Notes under the pieces: model-generated
Database searches by the model: none
Told to the model about the DNA's origin: nothing
The model's input: the letters and a program-made list of their open reading frames with translations, nothing else
Shown here: positions 58,767-64,000 of the stretch, one piece after another
Numbering within the stretch: position 1 is the stretch's first letter
Layout: every line of letters starts with the position of its first letter
Assembly: GCA_958295665.1 (NCBI GenBank)
Contig: OY282559.1
Span: 252,521,461 to 252,585,460 of the forward strand
Origin: Tipula vernalis
Taxonomy: Eukaryota > Arthropoda > Insecta > Diptera > Tipulidae
Length of the DNA: 64,000 nucleotides
Reading direction: 5' to 3'
Program-made: the position numbers and the translations under genes

Positions 58767-59465
58767 AGGACGAAAGATGCAAATCGAAATTAAGTTATAT
58801 ATTTACAAGTGTTGTGTCAGTGTGTATGTGCATGTTTATTCAATGTGTTTCATTTCGCTTATTTAACCTTTGTTTGGTACGATTATAAAACTACTTCTCG
58901 TCAACGCTTACAAATCGGGAAGTGGAACAATTTTATCACGAGTTTTCCATAAAAGGAGGTAAATTCGAATAATATAAATATGATATCACAATTTAAATGT
59001 CGTTTTAATTTATTATAAAAAAAAAACTTCATTCTAGTTTTTAAAAAAATCAAATTTAGGATGTGTCGTGTTAACAAAAGAGTTAAAAAATACACACGCT
59101 GAATCGACTCTTTATTTTGTTTTTTTATTTTTTGTTTTACTTATACAAAACCAAAATACATATAGGTAAAATGATAAAAATTATTAGGACAAAACCAACA
59201 AAAATGCTTGTAAAAATGTATAAAAATTTTTGTTGGTTTTGGTGAGGGGTGTGGTTTCCAGTATTTGTATTTCGTAAATATTTCATTTATTTTAAAAACA
59301 TTTCGTTCTGTTTATTTAAAACATGAATGATAGAAGGAGAGGCATATAGAAATTATCCTCGTCTCATAAAATCACAAAAACAGAACTTAAAATATTTGAA
59401 ATTATTTTATTTGGGTATATTTCCCTCATACAAAATATGCTTCTATAGTAGTTATTCTATGTTAT

Positions 59466-59915
59466 TACCACAAAAAAGGGTACCTATTTGCTTGTGGTAT
59501 GTTTATAATTTTCTTAAAAATAAGGGTAATAGCTACAATACTAATGGACAATTTGGGATGTATTTTTAAATGTCGCGTGTTGTAATTGGAATTGGATTGA
59601 TATACCGTCACAGGCGGCTAATACTAATGGTACGTAAAGTCATACAATCATACCATCATAACATAATAGTATCGTACGACAATACGATCTAAAATCATAT
59701 CGTCATAGAATCATAGGACAATGCCACTACATAAATAGCCGTGACATCAGTCTACAAAAGTCAAATCTCCAATATAAAGAGGGGAATAAAGATTTTTATT
59801 TTCCTATGAAACGTAAACAGAATCACATGGGAATTATTTTGTGTTGTCTTCATTTTCAATTTAAATGAACATTTTTATTGATAAATATAAATAATTTTAA
59901 ATTAAATATATCGAA
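59466..59915. other. AT-rich noncoding DNA
   Basis: No gene. A stretch at 59,625-59,720 is full of 'catacaatcatacgat'-like short repeats. Confidence 0.45.
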
Positions 59916-60246
59916 TTGCAGCTTGTCCACAATTTTAATTAAAATTAATAAAATTTTAATTCACAATTTTGCGTTTTAGTAAACTGATTTTTATTCTCAA
60001 ACATCGTCAGGCTTCGTGCTTTTTTAAAAAATTTCTTTTCGTAGATTACTAGATTAGTTTTATTACTTTATCAATGCTAATACATAAACAGCCATGATTT
60101 ATAATAAAACTAATCTAGTAATCTACGAAAAGAAATTTAGAAAAAAACACGAATCCTAACGATTTCCCTAAAAATTAATTTACTAAAATGCAAAATTGTT
60201 AATTAAAATTTTATTAATTTCAATTAAAATTCTGTACAAGCTGCAA
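59916..60246. repeat. Foldback MITE, 331 bp
   Basis: Ends TTGCAGCTTGT and, inverted, the same. Arms of about 140 bp include 'aaaactaatctagtaatcta' and its mirror, around a 40-bp centre at about 60,085. Confidence 0.82.
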
Positions 60247-60760
60247 GATATACAATGTGTTTCGTCGTCAAGCCCGGCCGGAAAATTCGGAATATTTAAG
60301 TAAAATTATCGCATAAATCCTTTAAAGTGGGTGTCTCATTTTCAAGTTATGGGCTCGATTATAATTCTGTTTGCGGTTTTTGAAAGTTTATGAGTCACTT
60401 TATTTGATAGTTTGCGCACTTAGCTAAGTTTTTTTAAAGAATGTAAAAAATTACGGGAGAATAACATTTTTTTTAGTAAAGAAAACCTCTACTTTTTAAA
60501 AAAACTGAACTGTAAACCTTAAAAATGTCCCATTACAATAATTATTTTAATTATTATTAATAATCTACAGCATAATATCTACAAATTGACAAAACCTTGT
60601 TACTGGCTAACTCTTAAAAATACCGCGCAAAAGTCACCTAAAGAAAGTAAGGAAATTAAACAAAAAAGATGTTTAAATTAAAGTCAAAGAAATAAAATAA
60701 TAATGTTTTATTAATAATCAATAAAAACAATTTTTATTACAAAATATTAAACATTTTTAA
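60247..60760. other. Noncoding DNA
   Basis: Presumably the 3' flank of the transposase pseudogene below; no inverted-repeat end located. Confidence 0.4.
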
Positions 60761-61558
60761 TTAAATGACATGTTCGAAATGCTCTCCAATCTCTTGTAAA
60801 CAAACAAGGGCTCTCCTGATCACACTAATTGTTGTTCAACGCAATTGTTAAGGGTTGCCTCTTGTTTCTGCTGCAGCAGCGAAAATTCTTGCTGTCAGAA
60901 ATAAAAATCTAGGGGCGTAAGATAAGGGGACCTTGGCGGCCAGGTTACAGGACCTCCTCTACCGATCCACCGTGGATAATTTTCATTCAAATTATCACGA
61001 ATTATCTTTGCAAAATGTGCTGGAGCTGCATCTAATTGCAGCTGCATTCGCTTTCTCCTCAACAATGGCACTTTTTCCATGACAACGTGATTCCTGAAAA
61101 TTCTAATAATTCGTGTTGATCAAGCCTGTTTATTACCACGTAAGGTCCGATAGGTTAATCGTGGATCATTCCCGCCCATACATTTATAGCAAATTGGCTC
61201 TGGAAAGCTGTCTCCCTTACGACGGTTGGGTTTTCGACGGCGCAAACAAGGAGGTTTCTATAATTTGTTATACCCGCCCTGGTGAAAGTAGCTTTATCTG
61301 TCCACAATATTCTCCTTATAAAATTGACATCACTTCTTTGCTGTGAAATTATCTAGTTACAGAAAACTGATCTGGCGCGATGGTCCACATCTCCTAGATG
61401 TTGAGCACGACGGAAGTGATAAGGATTAAGTCCTTCTTGACCTCGATATGCCTAATCTAATAGACAGGCGGCTGATACTTGTCGTAGGGTCAGCGCGTAT
61501 TAATCGTAATAAATCCTCTTCCAACGTGTACGTTAATATTCACGCTGGACTCGTGTTG
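60761..61558 (-). pseudogene. Mariner-related transposase (DD34D-like), decayed
   Basis: Minus-strand reading in several frames. A helix-turn-helix region comes first (EEDLLRLIRADPTTSISRLS near 61,500, then RLGISRSR), then NPYHFRRAQHLGDVDHRAR. The first catalytic Asp is in LWTDKATFTRAGI (about 61,300), where the Glu expected after the Asp is Lys. FAINVWAGMI follows, then the second Asp in QLDAAPAHFA (about 61,035) and the third in RSPYLTPLDFYF (about 60,900). The C-terminus IRRALVCLQEIGEHFEHVI ends at TAA (60,761-60,763). It is broken by several stops and shifts. The N-terminus is cut by the LINE inserted at 61,559. Confidence 0.8.
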
Positions 61559-64000
61559 TTTTTTTTTTTTTTTTTGTCCCCTTTATTTAATATTACAACT
61601 GATTTACAAATCATTTAGTAATTTATCTTTCTTAAATGAAGATTCACATTTGACGGGCAGTAGCCCAATGGTTACTCCCGTTTGAATTTACATAGTAATT
61701 ATTTTTCTCTATCCGAATTAAATACAACTGCCCAATTCCAAAGGTTTCTGCCTTTGAAGTCTTCTTACTGCATTGGTGGTATCCAACAAACTTCGTATGT
61801 CTGCATTTTGGTGCCGAGATATCCGCTGAATGTGTTTCTTCGCATGATTTTGTATTTCTTCACTTACATATTCCATATTTAAGTCCCTATGGAGGTTATC
61901 ATTTCTAATGTACCATGGTGCGTTTACAATGCCACGCAGCACTTTGTTTTGAAAACATTGAATCATTTGTACATTTGTCTTCTTGGTACAACCCCAAAGT
62001 TGAATACCGTAGGTCCATATTGGTTTAAGTATTTGCTGATATAATAGCAATTTGTTATGTATTGTAAGCTCAGAGTTTCTACCTATTAGCCAATAAATTT
62101 TCCTATATTTAATGTTCCATTCTTCTTTTTTCTTTTTAACATGCTCTTTCCATCTAAGCTTGCAATCGAGAGTCATGCCGAGGTATTTGGCTGTATTTGC
62201 ATTTGGAACCGGCCTTGAATTAAGTTTCACTGGAATCCAGTTAACTTTCTGGTTTGTGAAGTTTACGTGAACTGACTTTGCTTCGTTTAGGCTAATGCGC
62301 CATTTCTTTGTCCAACTACTCACTGTGTCGGTTGCTTTTTGAAGTTTGGTCGTTGCTTCTGATATACACTTTCCAGTCGCCAGAATAGCTGTATCGTCTG
62401 CAAATGTTGCTATGGTGGCACCTTCTGTATTTGGCATATCTCTAGTGTACAGGATGTACAATATAGGACCCAGTACGCTACCCTGTGGTATGCCTGCTGA
62501 TATTCTCTTTAGTTCAGAGTACTCTTGGTTATATTTTACACGGAAATGTCGGTCTGCGATATAAGATTTAAGAATTTGATAGAATTGCTTAGGTAGATCT
62601 CGATGCAATTTAAATTCAAGTCGTTGGTGCCAAACTTTGTCGAAAGCTTGTGCTACATCTAAGAAGATGCTGGAGCATATCTTCTTATTCTCAAGTGAGT
62701 CTTCGATTATATCCGTTATTCTGTGAACTTGTTCTATTGTAGAGTGACTTTCTCTAAATCCAAATTGGTGTGGTGGAATCAAATTTCTCTCTTCTATTAT
62801 TGGCTTGAGTCTCTTGAGCAGTAATTTTTCAAATAATTTTGAAACTACAGGAAGTAGTGAAATCGGTCTGTACGACTTTTTATCGTTCGCTGGTTTGCCT
62901 GGTTTGGGGATCATAATTACTTCAGCAACCTTCCATTGCCATGGGACATATTTTAGTCTGAAGACAGCATTGATAATTTGAACCAATTTTCGTAGTCCCT
63001 TCTCGGGAATGGCTTTTACGACTTGTCCAGTAATTAAATCATATCCTGGAGCTTTTTTTGCGTTCAAATTACACTTGATCTCATTTTTTAATTCCTGTAA
63101 TGTTACACATCGAATATTATATTCATCAATTTTGCTAATTGTTATTATGTTTTCATCTGCTGTTTGCCTAGGTAACGGTTGAAAGGTGTCTTCCAAGTGA
63201 GCTGCAAATAAAATAGCTTTTTGCTTGTCACTTTTGGCCCAGGTTCCTTCCCCATTTTTAATAGGTGGCACATGCATTTTAGTTCTTTTTAATCCCTTTG
63301 TTGCTTTCCAAAGAGAGTAATCAGTATCTTTATGTTCGGTGAGACCATTTAAGTACTTGTTAATAGTTTCATTCTTAATTTCTTTTATAAGTTGTTTTAG
63401 TTTATTGCATAGAAAATTGAGGATTTTTTTGTTTTCCGGGGCGCGTGTCCTTTGCCAGGTTTTTCTTGCCTTCCGTTTCTCTCTAACTAACTCCCTGACC
63501 TCAATAGGATAATTTTGATTCCTACGGGATTCGGTGTGACTAGCAGGAGAACTTTCCCATGCTGCTTGTTGAATAGTACTGTTAAATACCTCTAGTTCGT
63601 CTTCCAACTGTACCGGTGTTTTAATCGGCACTCGTAGATTTGTTTGCATTTCAATTAGTTCTTGGAATAGGTCCCAGTTAGTTCTATTATTTGTTAATTT
63701 AGGCAGGTTATCCTTATTAATTATCATTGTGCTGAGTGACATGATAACAGGTGTATGATCGGAATATATCCCTTCGCTGTTTTCGATGCACATGTAATCC
63801 TCGAAGATCCCTTTCGTTACATAAAAATCAATGAGATCTGGTATTTTATTTATATCAGCAGGCCAGTATGTTGGTTTACCTCCAGAGTGGAACTCGCAGT
63901 TATTTATTCGTCCGGCTTCGAATAGCTCTTTTCCTTTATGGGTTGTAAGTCTTGATCCCCAATAGGTGTTTTTTGCATTAAAGTCACCACCAATAATAAA
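61559..64000 (-). mobile_element. Jockey-like LINE, 3' part, runs off the window
   Basis: The poly(T) on the plus strand at 61,559-61,575 is the poly(A) tail of a minus-strand LINE. A roughly 140-bp 3' UTR (61,576-61,717) and a long open ORF2 follow. It interrupts the transposase pseudogene, so it is the younger insertion. The 5' end and ORF1 lie beyond 64,000. Confidence 0.92.
61718..64000 (-). CDS. Jockey-like LINE ORF2: endonuclease and reverse transcriptase (partial)
   Basis: 760 codons open without a stop from the window edge to 61,718; the ATG at 63,793 is internal and not the real start. The protein nicks target DNA and copies the LINE RNA at the nick. The end of the APE-type endonuclease is visible in GGDFNAKNTYWGSR (63,990), PDLIDFYVTKG and YSDHTPVIM, whose Asp and His residues are catalytic in the family. 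RT follows: KAPGYDLITG, the first catalytic Asp in FLDVAQAFDKVWH, AGIPQGSVLGPILYILYT, and the catalytic FADDTAIL. Then come the thumb (KYLGMTLDCKLRWKEH) and a C-terminal region with no RNase H, ending near LQRQKPLEL. All motifs seen are intact, so this copy may be recent; activity depends on the unseen 5' half. Confidence 0.93.
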   Translation of the reverse strand, partial: FIIGGDFNAKNTYWGSRLTTHKGKELFEAGRINNCEFHSGGKPTYWPADINKIPDLIDFYVTKGIFEDYMCIENSEGIYSDHTPVIMSLSTMIINKDNLPKLTNNRTNWDLFQELIEMQTNLRVPIKTPVQLEDELEVFNSTIQQAAWESSPASHTESRRNQNYPIEVRELVREKRKARKTWQRTRAPENKKILNFLCNKLKQLIKEIKNETINKYLNGLTEHKDTDYSLWKATKGLKRTKMHVPPIKNGEGTWAKSDKQKAILFAAHLEDTFQPLPRQTADENIITISKIDEYNIRCVTLQELKNEIKCNLNAKKAPGYDLITGQVVKAIPEKGLRKLVQIINAVFRLKYVPWQWKVAEVIMIPKPGKPANDKKSYRPISLLPVVSKLFEKLLLKRLKPIIEERNLIPPHQFGFRESHSTIEQVHRITDIIEDSLENKKICSSIFLDVAQAFDKVWHQRLEFKLHRDLPKQFYQILKSYIADRHFRVKYNQEYSELKRISAGIPQGSVLGPILYILYTRDMPNTEGATIATFADDTAILATGKCISEATTKLQKATDTVSSWTKKWRISLNEAKSVHVNFTNQKVNWIPVKLNSRPVPNANTAKYLGMTLDCKLRWKEHVKKKKEEWNIKYRKIYWLIGRNSELTIHNKLLLYQQILKPIWTYGIQLWGCTKKTNVQMIQCFQNKVLRGIVNAPWYIRNDNLHRDLNMEYVSEEIQNHAKKHIQRISRHQNADIRSLLDTTNAVRRLQRQKPLELGSCI

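Larger units (their letters stand above)
56095..59465 (-). mobile_element. P-element-like transposon remnant, copy 2
   Basis: Inverse counterpart of 9,890-13,617 (block list given there). It is interrupted by the MITE at 57,565-58,273 and the SINE at 58,379-58,765, both missing from copy 1. It lacks the 1.5 kb that copy 1 has between the coding exon and its 3' block. Termini not resolved. Confidence 0.55.

Noticed and set aside
62346..62564. 72-codon plus-strand frame
   Set aside because: Antisense to the LINE ORF2 reverse transcriptase.

Overview
The window looks like insect nuclear DNA, best guess a dipteran or another arthropod, at low confidence below 'insect'. It is strongly AT-rich, has no prokaryotic gene organisation, and carries insect-type repeats: gypsy and copia LTR elements, jockey-like LINEs, tRNA-derived SINEs, mariner/Tc1 relatives, a CACTA/EnSpm-like transposon, P-element-like fragments and many short foldback elements (MITEs). 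I recognise no host gene. Every protein-coding trace I can identify comes from a mobile element, and all are broken except the LINE ORF2 at the right edge, which is open but cut by the window.

Layout. 1-1,214: noncoding. 1,215-4,241: rearranged gypsy-type element on the minus strand with three LTRs, the middle one inverted, and only RT and integrase fragments. 4,243-8,081: CACTA/EnSpm-like transposon with CCCAGCA ends, a decayed transposase and about a dozen subterminal repeats. 8,762-9,430: two MITEs. 9,431-20,155: a large inverted-repeat arrangement. Its left arm (9,431-9,835) is mirrored at about 18,590-20,155. Between the arms lie a P-like element (9,890-13,617), a MITE and a copia element (14,296-18,471) that itself holds a MITE. 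The right arm holds two further MITEs. 21,029: truncated SINE. 21,254-25,499: no gene.

25,500-31,117: a pair of inverted MITEs around a LINE fragment, another MITE, a roughly 100-bp tandem array and an (AT)n tract. 31,118-36,743: noncoding with repeats. 36,744-39,955: 3.2 kb of an 8-bp minisatellite. 40,190-42,936: a dead jockey-like LINE followed by a dead mariner. 42,937-48,003: mostly featureless, with diverged tandem repeats. 48,004-49,616: Tc1-like element on the minus strand containing a hairpin, followed by a long palindrome and a second copy of the 'CCC' MITE. 51,445-55,690: foldback and Tc1 remnants. 56,095-59,465: second P-like copy, inverted relative to the first, interrupted by a MITE and a full-length SINE. 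59,916-60,246: foldback. 60,761-61,558: mariner-related transposase pseudogene, cut by the 3' end of a jockey-like LINE whose ORF2 runs out of the window at 64,000.

The elements do not form a pathway. They are a nested record of insertions, and related copies elsewhere in the window serve as internal empty sites. The most useful observations are the three-LTR gypsy structure, the P-like coding remnant kept in two copies, the CCC-type MITEs with a 2-bp target duplication shown by an empty site, and the block-structured minisatellite. I found no convincing new biological system with interacting genes.
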